Source of the DNA: Escallonia rubra
Lineage: Eukaryota > Streptophyta > Magnoliopsida > Escalloniales > Escalloniaceae
Reading direction: 5' to 3'
Length of the DNA stretch: 64,000 nucleotides
NCBI GenBank assembly: GCA_033065855.1
Contig: JAVXUO010001822.1
Coordinates: forward strand, 1-64,000
Under the pieces are notes generated by a model, which was given only the letters and a program-made list of their open reading frames with translations, searched no databases and was not told where the DNA came from. Both the position numbers and the translations under genes were made by a program. Numbering within the stretch: position 1 is the stretch's first letter; the number at the start of each line of letters is the position of its first letter. Below, piece by piece: positions 31,201 to 44,700 of this stretch.

Positions 31201-32988
31201 AGCAACAAGGCAATCACAGTAAAATTGAGGCAATTAACCCTTGAGAACGTGGGGTAATATACCGTACATATGTCAAAGAAAATAGCTACTAGGCAAGCCA
31301 AGGACACGTCAATAGTCGAGTATAATTTTACATACAAGCTGAGAAAGTAACCTTAATTATCAGAGAACAACCCACTGTCGTGGATTGTACCAGCCCCCTT
31401 CCTCCCAAGAATTCATCCTAATGTGGATAGTGATGCTTAACTAAGGGGAACACTAAATATCCATTTAATTATCTCTCTGTTGTTTACTTTGCGAAATTCT
31501 TATCCCTGAGGGTGAGTCTAGAAATAATCCAACTACCCAGTAAATATACAATGGTAGCTCTCAAATGTAGTAGTCGAAAGCATGGAAATCACACGATCGC
31601 TCAACAGGTTAAGCAACACTCAATCTTTGAACAATTTATAACGTAGCAATACTTAACACCTCATATTTGCTCAACACGGCTAGCGAGCACATAACTTAAT
31701 ATTTGGGTGATCCATAACGCTGAAGTTTTTATCTCATGCGTATTACCAAGAAGGAACATCACACATTTGAGAGAGCCCACCTTTCCTATTCTTTCCCAGA
31801 CCCCACTACTTAGAAAGATGCTAATTTCTTACAATATCCTATATACGTAGGCGGAAACAGGGGAGGGTGCCTAAGTATTTCAATAGGAATTATTAACTAC
31901 ATCCAGGTTTCCCATGTAAATCAAACACCAGAATTACTTTCCACGGAATAGATATGATTAAAGAAGTGGATAAGCATGTTTCACCTGAAGCTCCACATTC
32001 ATTGCTTTAAGCAAGGCTTCTTTGCACCCAAGCTCATGCCGTAGCGCTTTTAACTGCAATAAGTGATGCAGACTTTGGTTATAGAGAAGATGCGTCATGA
32101 GTTTAGGAACATGACAGAATTGATAAATGGACCAACACTTCCAGTGTTTTCTAAATCCTTACCTTATCTTTGCCCAGATTCAGTTCCTGCAAAGTGGAAT
32201 GATTACATTCAGCATCAAAATGAATTGTCAAATCTCTCATTAAGATGTATACTGACAATAAAGTGAAAACAACCAACCGCTAACATATGGCTGTTTGATT
32301 GAACAAGATGCCAGTTCTGCATCTGCGTTTTCTGGACATTAACTCGCAACTTCTGTAGCTCAGTTCCACTCAACTCTAGAATTTTACTGTTGAATCAAAT
32401 CAAGAAAAATCCGACTTATACATCTAATGAAAAGAATGAATCAAACATGCAACAAAAAACAATGAAGCATACTTTTTGTCCGCAACAAGTTTCCTCAATG
32501 CCAAATTTTCCTGCTCCGAGCATTAAGAAAAGAGACTAGTAAGCAAAAGTGATCGCATGCTAATGAAGCACACTACTCCCTCCATTTCATCATTTCTGAC
32601 CCCTTTGACTTCATACGAATTTATAGGATAGAAGTTGAACAGAACACATTGAGTTGAATTCAAGTGAGTATCTTTTGACAAGTCAAACTAAGCAGAAAAC
32701 AATGAGTAAAGCCGATGTCTACATGTTAAAATCTTTGTCTTAGAAATAGACAAAAAAGTCAAAGGAGACAGAAATTATGAAAGGAAAGGAGTACTGCGTA
32801 AATTCAAGAAAATGACGAGGACCCAGAGAATTAAGTACCTTGAGGAGACTGTCAATGTAGTTCTGAAACGAAAGATCAATGGGCAAAGGCTTTTCAGTGT
32901 GGGCAGGGGATTTGGGCTGTGTGAGAGAGTTGGTGATGTCTGAAAGCCCTCTTCTTGCTATATTTACAAAAGATGACCTTTTTGCCAT
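26554..32988 (-). CDS. SGO1: Shugoshin (centromeric cohesin protector), 9 exons, 296 aa
   Basis: Exons on the minus strand: 32839-32988, 32473-32510, 32278-32386, 32163-32186, 31985-32053, 27608-27655, 27444-27531, 27297-27357 and 26554-26857. All introns are GT-AG, all phases agree, and the total is 891 nt. The N-terminus MAKRSSFVNIARRGLSDITN and the coiled coil that follows (~40-130, with NKILELSGTELQKLRVNVQK) are typical of plant Shugoshins; this coil dimerises and recruits PP2A in known members. The C-terminal basic Shugoshin motif is present (GRPSRKAAEKVQSYKEVPIN, then TKMRRED to the end). Shugoshin with PP2A keeps centromeric cohesin from being removed, mainly in meiosis I. An ATG 15 bp further upstream (33003) would add five residues. 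Intron 5 (27656-31984) is 4.3 kb and swollen by transposons. SGO1 versus SGO2 is not settled. Confidence 0.93.
27905..29052 (+). mobile_element. Helitron-like element nested in the hAT-like element
   Basis: It starts TCTATACTACCTATAAAAG after an A and ends ...CTCTATATTAG before a T. A perfect 7-bp hairpin, CACGTGC AAC GCACGTG (29025-29041), lies 11 bp from the end. A TC start, a 3' hairpin about 11 bp from the end, and insertion between A and T are Helitron traits. The terminal TTAG departs from the usual CTAG/CTRR. No Rep/helicase is encoded. Confidence 0.55.
28177..28237. repeat. (AT)n(GT)n compound microsatellite
   Basis: About 15 AT units pass directly into about 15 GT units. Confidence 0.95.
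29359..29867. mobile_element. hAT-like MITE, copy with GC-rich insert
   Basis: The ends AGCGTTTGAAAC and, inverted, GTCTGTTTGAAATCACTT match the element at 47475-47822 in opposite orientation. The middle (29540-29690) has gained a GC-rich Pro/Thr-coding-like stretch absent from the other copy. An AAAGAAAAAACTCAAAATAA block is duplicated at 29691 and 29733. Confidence 0.6.
30204..30222. repeat. Poly-C run of 19
   Basis: Homopolymer of C within a pyrimidine-rich stretch of Shugoshin intron 5. Confidence 0.9.
30581..30775 (-). other. Unidentified coding-like exon in Shugoshin intron 5
   Basis: On the minus strand a frame reads EEYVVFEHLLLNTGEVLLTI, then VSPCILDEDIGKLGAHHRIA, ending GYGCYRYLA and a stop at 30581. 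It lacks the bias of random frames, and a TGCAG acceptor-like site lies just before EEYVV. The phase and position do not fit the Shugoshin chain. It could be the last exon of a captured gene, or an alternative terminal exon. The family is not recognised. Confidence 0.4.
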
Positions 32989-33202
32989 TCTGTCCCCTTT
33001 CATTCAATATCAGTAAGAAACCCTGGAAACCCTTTGTAAATTCAAGAACCCAACTGTGTAGTTCTGGAATTGAATTTAGATACTGACCCACCAAAGATAT
33101 ACAGATAACTACTCCTACAACAAGGGATTAAAGTTTAAAATGAAACAAGCCCACGAAAGAAGGTTCAAGCAAAATTCCTGCGCTATTCCTCTCTGTAAAA
33201 TC

Positions 33203-33210
33203 TAGGGTTT
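33203..33210 (-). promoter_or_regulatory. Telo-box upstream of Shugoshin
   Basis: AAACCCTA on the minus strand, about 200 bp before the ATG. Telo-boxes are frequent near the start sites of plant genes expressed in dividing cells. No TATA box was seen nearby. Confidence 0.4.
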
Positions 33211-33467
33211 CTTTCGGGTAATGGGATTTGGTACATTCTGAGTGAAGAAGAAACTCAAAAGGAAAAGAGAGAGCCAAGAAAGAGGCGAAAGGCCAAAAGT
33301 AGACACTGTGGAGGTTCGGAGATCAAACGGATTTCCGAAGCAAATTTTCAAATCGCAAGCAGTAACCGAACCTACCGGTCCTTTATAATGGTCTGTTTGG
33401 CAGCCTACTTTGGCTCTGAGTAGCCAAAAAACTGATATCATGCTTCTCTTTTGAACTTACGTTTCAG

Positions 33468-34498
33468 TAGACCCGGCAATAAACGGTTCGGACCCGCAGG
33501 TAGACCCTAACCCGGCCAAAAAATTCGGGTACGGGTACATGTTTTTAAGACCCGCCAAAAACAGACTCGTACCCGATCCGGCATGCAATTTTCGGGTAAT
33601 CTCGGGTCGGATACGGGTTATCCGGACTACCCGGATTTCAGTACATATATAATGACATTTTCTTCTTTCCCCCAACCCTACCCTTCATTTTCATCTTTTC
33701 CCTCCCAAATCTCACGCCGCCTCAAGCCGCCACAGCCCCTCTCGCTGGAGATCCACCGTCGATCGGCGACCTTCCCTCCGTCAGCCCTTTCGTTCCTCAC
33801 TCTATCAAGTCGCCCCTTGCTCCCTTCACTCTTCAAGGCCTTCCTTGACCGGCAAGATCGACCACCGATCTTGAGAGTCGAGATCCACCACCGACCGGCG
33901 ACCGTCACTCCGTCAGCCGCTCAGCCCTCACTTTATTGAAGGTCACTAAGCTCCCTCGCTCTTCAAGGCCGATCTAGGGTACATCCGCCGCCGATCGAGA
34001 AGCCCACATCTGCCGCAGATCGACATCTACATCTACATCTATATCGCCGTCTAACTGTGACCACCTCCGCCGGCCTCTTTCATCATCACAAATCTACTGT
34101 TACTATGTTTTGTTTTAAATTTATTACTTTTTGTTTGTTATTATTATTATTGAAGTGGTTGGTTCGTGGAATATTTCTTGTGAGTTTTGATATTTATTTG
34201 GTACTTGTGGTTGATTCATGGAATCAACGGGAGAATCATCCCTGTATTTTGCTTCGATGTGTTTTCATGTGCTTGTGTTGGATTATTGATAGAGTGTAAA
34301 AACTGGTTATGAAAATAGATAGAACAAATTTGGGAACCTGCCCGATTACCCGCGAATTTACCCAAACTATCCGGGTAGGGTACGGATACAAGAAATGACT
34401 ACCCGTAAAAAGCCGGGTAATTTTTACCCGACCCGATTTTACCCGGACCCGATCGGGTATTACCCGTAACCGCCGGATTTACCCGTTTGCCAGGTCTA
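33468..34498. mobile_element. Non-autonomous hAT element upstream of Shugoshin, 1031 bp
   Basis: The ends TAGACCCGGCAA and TTGCCAGGTCTA are inverted. A perfect 8-bp duplication CGTTTCAG flanks it (33460-33467 and 34499-34506). Both ends carry dense ACCCG/CGGGT subterminal repeats, as hAT transposase-binding regions do. The interior (33660-34060) is GC-rich and codes for nothing recognised. It lies about 460 bp upstream of the Shugoshin ATG. Confidence 0.9.
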
Positions 34499-34506
34499 CG
34501 TTTCAG

Positions 34507-35719
34507 TATTTTGTGCAACTTTGAAAACTTTAAAAAGAATTGATCTTTGTTGATAATTTAAGGTTTTTTATTTCCTTATGAATTTTAAACTAGTTGTCCA
34601 ATCAGGTTTGTTTTTGAAAAGTCTAGTTTGAAGTTTTGAATTTTCAATTGTGCTTTTTGTTTTGTGGTAGAACTTTCAAAGTTCATTAGAAACAAATTAA
34701 AACTCATATTTTAACAAAATTCATTCATCATTTTCACCACAACCACCATTCACCCCCCAACCCCCATCGGCAAACTTAGTCCCACCACTAGATAATCCAC
34801 CATCACAACCATGTCTGATCTAAACTTGTCGTTGTCGTCGTTGCCTCATTTATTGTAAACCCATCATCGCCGCCACCTTACCACTGTTCGCCACCCACAG
34901 ATCTGCCCAACTTCATCAATTTTTTTCTGTACCCCCACCGCCAACCAACCTCTGTCTGCCACCCACAGATATGTGCCTACTCCATCAGAATTGTAGGGAT
35001 TAACAATGGGGGCCATGACATCATGGGGTGTCGGTGAAAATCCTAGAGCGAATCGCTTCATGGTAGTAACAGGGAAAAGGAGAATTGATTGCAGTGGTAC
35101 TGTAAGTTTAATGGCATTAGTGGAGGTCGGAGATGTTCTATAAGAAATGTAATGTGATAGTAATAAAGGAAAAACTTAAAAACAAAACTCCAACCAAAAA
35201 CACGTCTCCTATTGTGAAAAATGAAAATCAAATGAATTTTTTTTTCTTCTGAAACTGAAAACGACAAACCACGAGGATTTCCAACACAGCTCTTCACAAC
35301 TCTTGCATTTTTCCTTATTAGGCTTTTGCTTAGTAGAAAATATTTGCGGTGACAATCAAAGAACAAAAAATAAAGGAATGAGAGGCGAAGAATTACGGAA
35401 TTCAACCTTAGATGCATGTGAAGCACAAGAAGTTCCCTAAAATTGCCGTAAACACTTCTTAAAAGAGAGTAAGCCAAGAGCTTAGAACAAATTCCCGTTT
35501 TATATTTCATCGAAACGGAAAGTACTAATAAGGGAATCAAGAGCTGACTATCACACATTGGAAATTCAGGGTTCTTTTCGTCGTTAAGTTGAAAACTCTT
35601 AGCATAAGATGTAAAGCAGTATCACCACTTCACCACTAGCAAGTACTGTACAAATATGGCCTTCCTTCTCCACTTTTCATGGCCATCGCTGAAAACTTGA
35701 TGAATGCCCCCAACGCTAC
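34507..35719. other. Spacer between Shugoshin upstream region and the 505-aa gene
   Basis: Holds a C-rich low-complexity part (34740-34990), AT-rich sequence, and near its right end the probable 3' untranslated region of the minus-strand gene at 35720. No further exon was recognised. Confidence 0.4.
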
Positions 35720-38700
35720 TCACAAAATGAAGGGGCATATGCACAGAGAAACTACTATCCAGCACATACTAGAGTCCCTTCCAAAATGACTGGCGTATAC
35801 AAAAGATGAGTGAGGGGCTTCTTCATAGGCTCTGCTACATCTCGCTTTTTTGTTAAGCTTGCCTGAAACAACACGCCAACATAATTATATGTTTTTACGG
35901 TGCTTTTCCACAATAATGCATTTCAGATCGCAAGACAACTAGACAAGGAAGCTACAAAACTACATGGGATGTTGAGGACAACAATTGACTTAGCTACCAA
36001 TAAGTAACAAACTGTGAGGCCTGGATGTACCCCTTGAACATTAACTATGTTGCTTTGGCTGCACAAACCGATAACTAAAAGAGGTAAAGGGGAATTGACT
36101 AGTATCCCAAAGTAAAAATATGGCCCCTGCAAATAATCAGCAGACTTCATCCAGGCTATGCAAGTTGTGAAAAAGAGAAGGGGGAATTGACAGTATCCAA
36201 GAGAGAAAAATATGGGCATGCAGATAATTAGATTACTTCACCCAGGCTATGTAAGTTGTGGACTAACATGAACATAAACCACTATTGCATAGAGTTCAAA
36301 AGTTGGCATCGTACATACTTAACCAAATTGGTTGGAGGAGTTTTGAAGAAGATAGGAAGCTTTACTGCGGATCTGTAAAGTCAAAAAAGAGAGATAAAAG
36401 TTAGGACAAGCCAAAGTATGGAGTACTAAAAGAGAGTCATTTGCACACCTTTGATGCATGGGACCTCAGGTCTGTGCTGCTGATTTGGCAAGAGCAGTTC
36501 CGGAGATAAACACCCCACATAGTACATATCACCGAATTTTCTTCAAGCATAGGATTAGATAAAAGCCAATTCTCAGTCAGAACTAGGTACATGTACATTT
36601 TGGAAAGATCACAATCTTTGTCCTTTACGTTGATTGCAATAAGCAGTCTCAGGATCTCTTCGGCAGAAGCAACCTGCAATCAAGAAGTGAACGTACATAA
36701 GATGCATATTGTCATCAATGGCATGGGAAACAAATTGGAAATGATTGTAGTAAGTCTAGCAACAGCAATGCAAATACAGTGTCCTTCAGCATATGTATTG
36801 AAGATATCCCTAATTCCCCAAAAGGCGGAATTGCGTCTCCTTTCAATCGACTTTCTAGTGATTTGAATAAAAGTAGCAAAAAATACTCTTAAACAGACCG
36901 CCATCTCTTTCGGAACTAAATCAATGGTAATTCCCCTATGAAAAGTTAGGCAAAAAAAAAAAAAAAATGAGGCCCAGTGCACGAGGCTCTTGGCACTGCA
37001 AGTTTTGGGAGTGTCAGATGTATGCAGCCTTGCCCCTAATTTTGCAGAAGGTGTTTCCACCTGTCCTACCCATTAACATCAATTATAAACGTTATATCTT
37101 ACAGTCGAGTGAAATTTCATGTTAGCAGATTTTTAGATGATGCTGCTATCCGAAAGAAAAACCAATCTCCCACATTTTCATCTTCAGTTTCATTGGAGGA
37201 GCGACTATGGAGGCAAATCAGCAGTTTTAGCATTTGTTTCAGCTTTAAGAAAATGTTCAGCTAAGCAAAGCAACGGAGATCTTCAAGCCAATACACTCTA
37301 AGCATCAACTTGGTTTCAGCACTGATACTTAGTAGAAAAGAACATTTGAATTCAATTACCTAACAAATTAACATAATCCATCCATGGAGCTTCTGATTTC
37401 AGTTTCAAGATCTATGACCATCTGTCTTTTGCCATTCATAGACCAAGACACACATATCAATTTTAATTTCAGATCTAAAATTTGAAGGCTGTGAAAGTGG
37501 AGGTCTGCTTCTGGGTGTTGTGTGATTGTCATTTTCCTCTCAAGTTTGAAGGGAGATTTTATAGGACAGCAGTGATGCCACTAATGTTGTACCGTTACGA
37601 ATGTTGGGCAACTAAGAAGCACCATAAACATAAGATGAGCGTCACATGAATGCGAATGCTTTAGGGGAAGTGCAGCCACACAAGGAGGGATAGAATAAGA
37701 AACGAGGATATCCGCAACCAAGCGAAGGTGGTGCCAATTGAGGAAAGGATGAGGCAACATCGCTTGAGATCGTGCAAGAAGTGATTTATGCCATGTTGAT
37801 GGGGTAAGACGAGGTAGCGGTAGGATGGAGATAACATGGAAAGAAGCAGTGGGAAAAGACTTGACGATGATGATAGATAGAGGGGAAAGGAAGAAAAGGA
37901 CTCATGTAGCCGACCCAAATAGTTTGGGACAAAGGCTTAGATTATGATGAATTAACAGCTGGATTAGATACTGTTAGTCTGTTGCCAATTGCCTCCTTTA
38001 AACGTCATTTAAATTCCATTAGTTTCCGAGTTGCACTCCTTTGGTTAGATGAGTAGATCGTGACTTGTGTCGAACTTTAATGAAGACTAGCTAGAACAAA
38101 GGATTTTAGCTCATCACTAACATAAGCCAAGCCTGAACACACCTAATGGGCGGCTTAGACTGGACCAGACACATAATCTGAAGAAGAATCCAATAAAGCA
38201 CCAACCATGCCAAACAAAAAAGCTCCACCCATTTGCTAACTGGCTAACACAAGGCCACTAGGTCATCAACCTCAAGATCTGCACCACCGCACTTGCCGTG
38301 CGAGTGAATCGGATTTACCTGGGCAAAACCATCACTGCCGATCATGGGAAAACCACACCCGCAAGGCCGAAACTCACGATCTTATCACTGCAGCACCCAG
38401 AGCTGATGAATTTGACCTCACACCACCGAACCATGTCTGAAGACTAGAAACTACACACCTCTAGGAATTGTTGAAGAACCACTTCCATCACAACCATAAA
38501 AACCATTCCCAAACCACCTCAATTGATGCCATTAGAGTCACAATGGCACATTACGCTACAGACTCCAACTTTGTCGAACCAATGGCCAACTGTCCTTGTC
38601 AACAACTCGACACCCTCTTCAAACGGTAAACAAACCCACGATAATCTAATGAAAGGAGGAGGCCAAGGGCAGGCAGGAGAGCCATCGAACTGCGGAGGAG

Positions 38701-41700
38701 AATATCCTCTCTCAAAAAGAGAAAGAACCCCCCCACCCCCCCCCCCAAAAAAAAAAAAAGAACCCTCACACCAAAACCTAGAAGGACGCATACCATCAGG
38801 TAGGAGGCGAGAGTGCCTGCTAGTGCTTACTTGCTAGAGAGATACTGTGATAAAGTGTCCTGTTAAGAAATTAATGCGATTTTCTGCCAAATCAAGTAAA
38901 TGTTGGAGCTTTTAGAAATTTTACACATGTACACATAGTTTAGCCAACTGCTAGAAGAAACTACCTTGTTTCCGAAACAAGTTAAAAGAATTTGATATGC
39001 AACTCTGCTCCTTAGATGCTTGCTGCGAGGATCCACACCTGATACAGTCCCCACAGCTCTCAAGCAATTGATGTCGCAAGGAACTCTGAAACCCAAACAT
39101 TATGTAATTGGCAAGAAGCAAAAACAAAAAAGGAACAAGCAATTGGAAAGGGATGGATGGGAGAAAGTAATATGCTTTCAGGACCTTAAAGAAGTATACT
39201 GCAGCTTTTATCTGTTACACTTATCAGCATGGTGGGCGGCAGAATTGTAATTTCAAGTTGTAAAATTCTAGACTTATGTATCAGAAACACTGCCACGTTA
39301 CACGCATAACGACAATTTCAAGAAGTTGCACGTCAGGCTTCGACTGACATGCCAAAAACCAAGATTGAATACTCAGAAAGTAGAAACACATACTTTGAAA
39401 CATGCCCATGTATATATACAGGTAGATACATGTATATAGATATGATGTGTATATAATGCTTAATAACGGGTAGAAATTACCATTTGCAAAATTATTTCTC
39501 CACAATACATTTTTTAACACCTCTGCCTTCTTCCGACATCTATAATCTTGCCCGTAGTGAAATCAATGCATAGCTTATCATGCAAGAAATGTAGATCAGG
39601 TACTTTTATATTAGGAATTTAGCATTTAAAAGTGGTCAGTCAGACAAAAGATGTCTCCTAGAGTGTCTGTGACTGTGACACAAATTTGCATGTCTGTGCA
39701 TAGATACGGTTACTGCTCATGCACACAGGACATGCCTTTAACTTGGTAATCTCGAGGACGTTTCAGAGTTTCAGTTTGATGGGTGGCTCACAAGGGAGCT
39801 TCTGGGGAAATAACAAGTTGGGGTGCCTATGAAGTCCCTCAGCCCCTTATTTTGCCTGCTGCCTACTGGCCGATTAGTCTTTCATCTTTTGACATATTAA
39901 GAAAGGAAATTTTAGACACATGTCCCTTCTTGAGCGAAAAGTAAGTCGAAAGATGTTCCCCAATTATGGTTAGTTTTCCATGTCTTGGGTATAGAATGGG
40001 ACATGCATCCTATCAATATACCTAATGAACTAGCCTAAAATATTCCTAATGAACTAGCCTAAAGGAACTAGCCTCGTTTGAGAGATCTCATATATCTCTC
40101 CTTAACGTAAATGTGCTCTCTTCCCTCTCCCTTCACATCCTCCTCAGATACAAGGATTGATTCAGTTTCTGTGCCAAAGATCATAGTTCTCGAACGATCA
40201 ATTGAAAAGACTCCGGAGCATCCTGGGGATTAGATATTGTTCCTCCCATGCAACCGCACCTTCGGTCCTTCTAGCAGACCATGTGCAACATTCTTCAGTT
40301 GTCTTACACTTGCACTATAAAAGAGCAGACAACCATTGTATAGTGACATAATTCTACTTTACTAATACAAGGCAACTCAATCATATAAAGCACTTACCTG
40401 CAAGCAATAGATTTCGCGACCTCTTCAGAACTTGTATGCCATTCATTTTCTGTAAAGAAGCTAATAACTGAAAGCATACAGTTGTACAAAGACGCGGAGA
40501 GACCTAGAAGTCGTCGCTCTAAGAAGAGAAGAATAATCACAACGACCAAGTCTTCTGCCTCAGAAGTTGAGAAAATTGAATAAAAATTCCTGTAAAGGAA
40601 AACATCATGCCAACACTATCAATCACCAAAACATGTACAGCTTTGAACTTCTGACGAAGGAAATTCTTTCTTTCATTTGCAGAGTAGCAAAGTGCATTAT
40701 TAGTAACTACTTGTAACATCAGCAGGTTTCAACGTCAACAATAAAACCATGTTGGAACTTGGAACAATGAACACATAATGCACCTGTGAAATAAGTGCAA
40801 TTGATACTTCCCTTCTCCGCATACCTTACTTGACAAAAAACAGTGACATACTTGATCCAAGCTCTTATGTTATGCGGTGGTCCCCCAGAGTCAGAATCTA
40901 AAACACAAGTTAAAGGATTAGTGAGATAACCACCAAACACGTAGGTAAAACTTCCAGAATATGCATTTATAGAACAGATACTTTTCATAAGGCAAATTAG
41001 AAAACCAACAAGATGGTTCCTTTACATCTATACAAGTTTAACCAGAAAAAATCATAAAGCCAACTCCTACAAGAATATTGAAGCCAACTTGAGGAAACAT
41101 ACACAAACGGAAAAGCTGCGAGTGACAAACTCAATGTATCTACGCAATGTGCAACCACTTCAGCTAGAAGCAGGGAAACATAGATATAAGAAGTCTACAT
41201 CTAAGTTAAACTATAGTCTCACGGCTTGTAAATTGTTTTCAAAAGAGAATCTTTGGTAGAAAAACAAAAAAGAAAAAGGATTCCACAAAAGCGTGTTTCT
41301 TAGAGAAGTCCCTTCATTACCAAATCAAAAGAAAGCATTTCATGTCAACAAAAGATTCAGATAAAATTTAAGGCTATACCTGTGATATATTTCTAACGAA
41401 ATTTCAGTTTGCTAGATAAACTGAGTACTTCAGGTAAAAAACGATGAAGTGCAAGCACAATCTACGCAAAAGAATGATAAATTAGAATAAGAATTTTCTG
41501 ATCACAATCATCTATTAGTTCCTCGTAAACATCCAAATAATATTATCCGAACTCAGTCAAGTGAAAACCAAGTTCTTTGTTAGGGCCACCAAATGTGCTT
41601 CAAGGACATGCTAGAACTCACCCCAAAATCACACTGTCTGGACACGAGAAGCCCTGTGGTGAGTTTTCACTTATTAATTGAATCATCTTTTGCTTTAAAA

Positions 41701-44700
41701 AATCCAAAAAACAAAGACAACAGGATAAAAATCTAAGGACGAAATTAATCTTAAAAATGCCTTCTCCACAAAAGTTTGTCCTCGTAGCAATAATATACCT
41801 GTCAAATTGCATAAATCTATCTAAATTCCCTTCTCCTCTCTACCCTTTTCTGAGGAATCGCTTACTTTGAAATCCAACTCATAGCTTTCATGAGTGAATG
41901 TATGACTGACGCAACAAGAACTAAGGATATGATGAGTCTTACCAGGATGAGAAAATCAAATAAGAACTCCGAAAAGGAGGTGTTAATGTTAAATCAACAC
42001 ATACAATATGGGGCTCACAAAGAGAGCTAGAGACAAGAGTGCTCTGTCTGCCGAGTGAAAAGTTAAATTAGCAACCACGAAGTAGACTCGTAGTACATAT
42101 TGGGAGCGATATTTGCACTAGAATTCCCTACAAAAGTTCTCTATCAAATGATTGTTTTAAAACTCCTCTATCTACTTGAAGAGTTCTCTTCCTCTTTCTC
42201 AGAAAATTATTTCTGTACTGCCATACACATGATAGGTAGACTTTATGCTTCTAAACATATACAATGACGAATGAAATCCAGAAAATTGAAGTGGTTTCAG
42301 GATGTTACCTGCATGTACAACTTCCGTGCTGGACGAAAAACCACCCAGTACAAACCCATATGTTTCAAGGGCCCCCTTTAAATCTGAGTACTTAGGTACC
42401 CAATCAGTCTTAATTTGCGGCGAGTCAACCTAATAACAATGAGATATAACTAAAAGAATACCAATATACGATGTCAATGGGAACTTAAGATGGGATCTGC
42501 TACAAGAAAACTTGGGTTTGACCATCTCGAAATCGGAAAAAAGGATGCTGATTACCTCACTCTTGGACGAGAGAATAGCACAGCAGAAGTCACATGCAGA
42601 TGCCATTACCACTTCCTTTGATGAGTACAACACTAAGAACCCAGATAGACAGACATGAAGATGTACCGAGGAAAAAAAAAGTTGATATACGTTCAAGGGA
42701 AAGAATATACGCACTCAAGTTGAAGGCCCAAGCTGCTAAGGGTTCTTCTACATGACCAACTGCATGAATAAGCTTTAAGAGCCAGCCATTCACCAACAAA
42801 CTTTCAAGGAATACTTCTCCTGTTTTAACATATCAAATACACAAACGAAATGTTAGCCTTCTACTGCACAAATTGCTTTTGTGCAATTTACTTGACTACA
42901 TGGTACATAGGGAAGCCATATGCAGAACCTTTGTCAAAGTCAAGTTCAACTAGAGAATTGATCTTCTTGTCCTTGAAGAACTCTAAAAGCACACAACTTC
43001 CAAGCTCAGGAAACACCAATCTTGGCGGAGTTTTCTGCAAGTTAGACGATGGAAGTTTATATAACTCGACTCAAACAATGATTAGCATCATAATTAACAG
43101 ATGTATATAAGCGAAAATATAATCTGTAAGAGTTTAAGACAAACCTGATTTCCAAAAATCTGAAGACCCCAAAGAGAAACCTCATCCTCACATTTTATTT
43201 CCCTCATCTGCAAAAGAGAATTAATACAATGAGTTGAGATAAAAACAATATGCCAAATAACAAAACAGAAAAGAATAAGAAGAAGAAATATGCCTCCATT
43301 TGGCAGTTTTTAACACACTGATAAAGTTTGGCTTCTTTATCGTCCACGTCCTCCTCATCTGAATCATAAACCTTTTTCCCCTTTCGCTGCTTAGATTCCT
43401 TCTCAATGATTTTACTTTGCTCCTTGTAATAATCTGTCAGAAGATCATCCAAACCTATAACCTTTTTCCTGCCAAAAGAAAAAGAAATAGGATGCTAGGA
43501 GTCAATCACTGAATTTAACACCTCATAAACATGTACAAAAGTTTCGAACACATCTAACCACACCATACAAGATTATAAATGAGGTGAAGTGTAAACTTGA
43601 TCCTATATAACCATATCAATTTCTCAACGCACATTATCCCTAAAAAAATTCTAATTACTTGTGCCCAATTAGATAAATTTTTCTGGTACCCTGTACGGGA
43701 AAAATTTACCCCAGCGTTAAACCCATGGAATCATTATTATTTTTTAAACCTTTTGACATAGGCCTTCAGCGTTTCGGATATGTAGTTTTCATTGTCCCTA
43801 AACGCCCCATCTCTACCGGAGACTGGCTTCTCCGGTGATTTCAAGAGTGAATGGGATGTAGAACTGATTTTGCTATGATGATGCTTCCGTTGTGTGACCT
43901 CCCTTTTGTGCTAATGATAAACTGCCTCAGACCAATTAAATTTTGAAATTGTAGTGGTTTAAAAAGTTCATAAGAACGTACAGTTCTGCGGTTAAATTCT
44001 TTACTCACCATGTTCGCACATGCCCAGACACACAAACACACATACATACAGCCACATATTAACATATTTCACGGGAAAAAAAAAGTATGGGGGTGGACAA
44101 AGGTGCTATCTAAACATCTCCACTCTAGGACTAATATTCCCATGTAAACTTTAGCCCTATATTCTACATACAAATTTAAGGCTATAGAACCATGCAGGCT
44201 CCACAGAGAGTAACAATGTAGTTACCAGGGCTTGGTCCTTACAGTAGTCGTCACGTGGGGAATTTGTCTGAGCCAAGCATTTAAAAGCAGTGGGTACCAA
44301 TACTTCAAAATCTGTGACTCGGTATTTAGTTGGGAAAACAACTTTAGGAACTGATGGCAACTACAATAAAATACACGGAAGTTCGATTACAAGGGACTGC
44401 CCACAACTTTGGTAGCAAAATACGGTAATGGAATCTACCAACCAGTGCATCACGAGGAAAGTTAATTTTTTTAAGAATCAAACCCTAACAATTAAATTTT
44501 CAAAAGCACTAACAGCAAGAACCCAACATAAGAAGGCAAAACCTATATACCCATTTGCGAATTTTGGGTAAAATGAAAATGAGCTCCAATCGCAAGGAGA
44601 AAACTATGAAAAGTGTAAAGAAGAATCAAGAAAAAGGAAAACCTTTTCTTGTTGGGAACAGGGGAAGTACGAAATAAGTCTTCTGACTCGAAATCAAGAG

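Noticed and set aside
35720-35862. Alternative reading of the last exon (ASLTKKRDVAEPMKKPLTHL)
   Set aside because: It would need the previous exon to end in phase 0. The donor after 36324 leaves one extra base, so the other frame (ending CPFIL) was chosen. This remains the least certain part of the model.
38519-38837. Frames rich in Pro/Lys and Gly/Phe in intron 10
   Set aside because: Produced by poly-C/poly-A runs; the segment is intronic.
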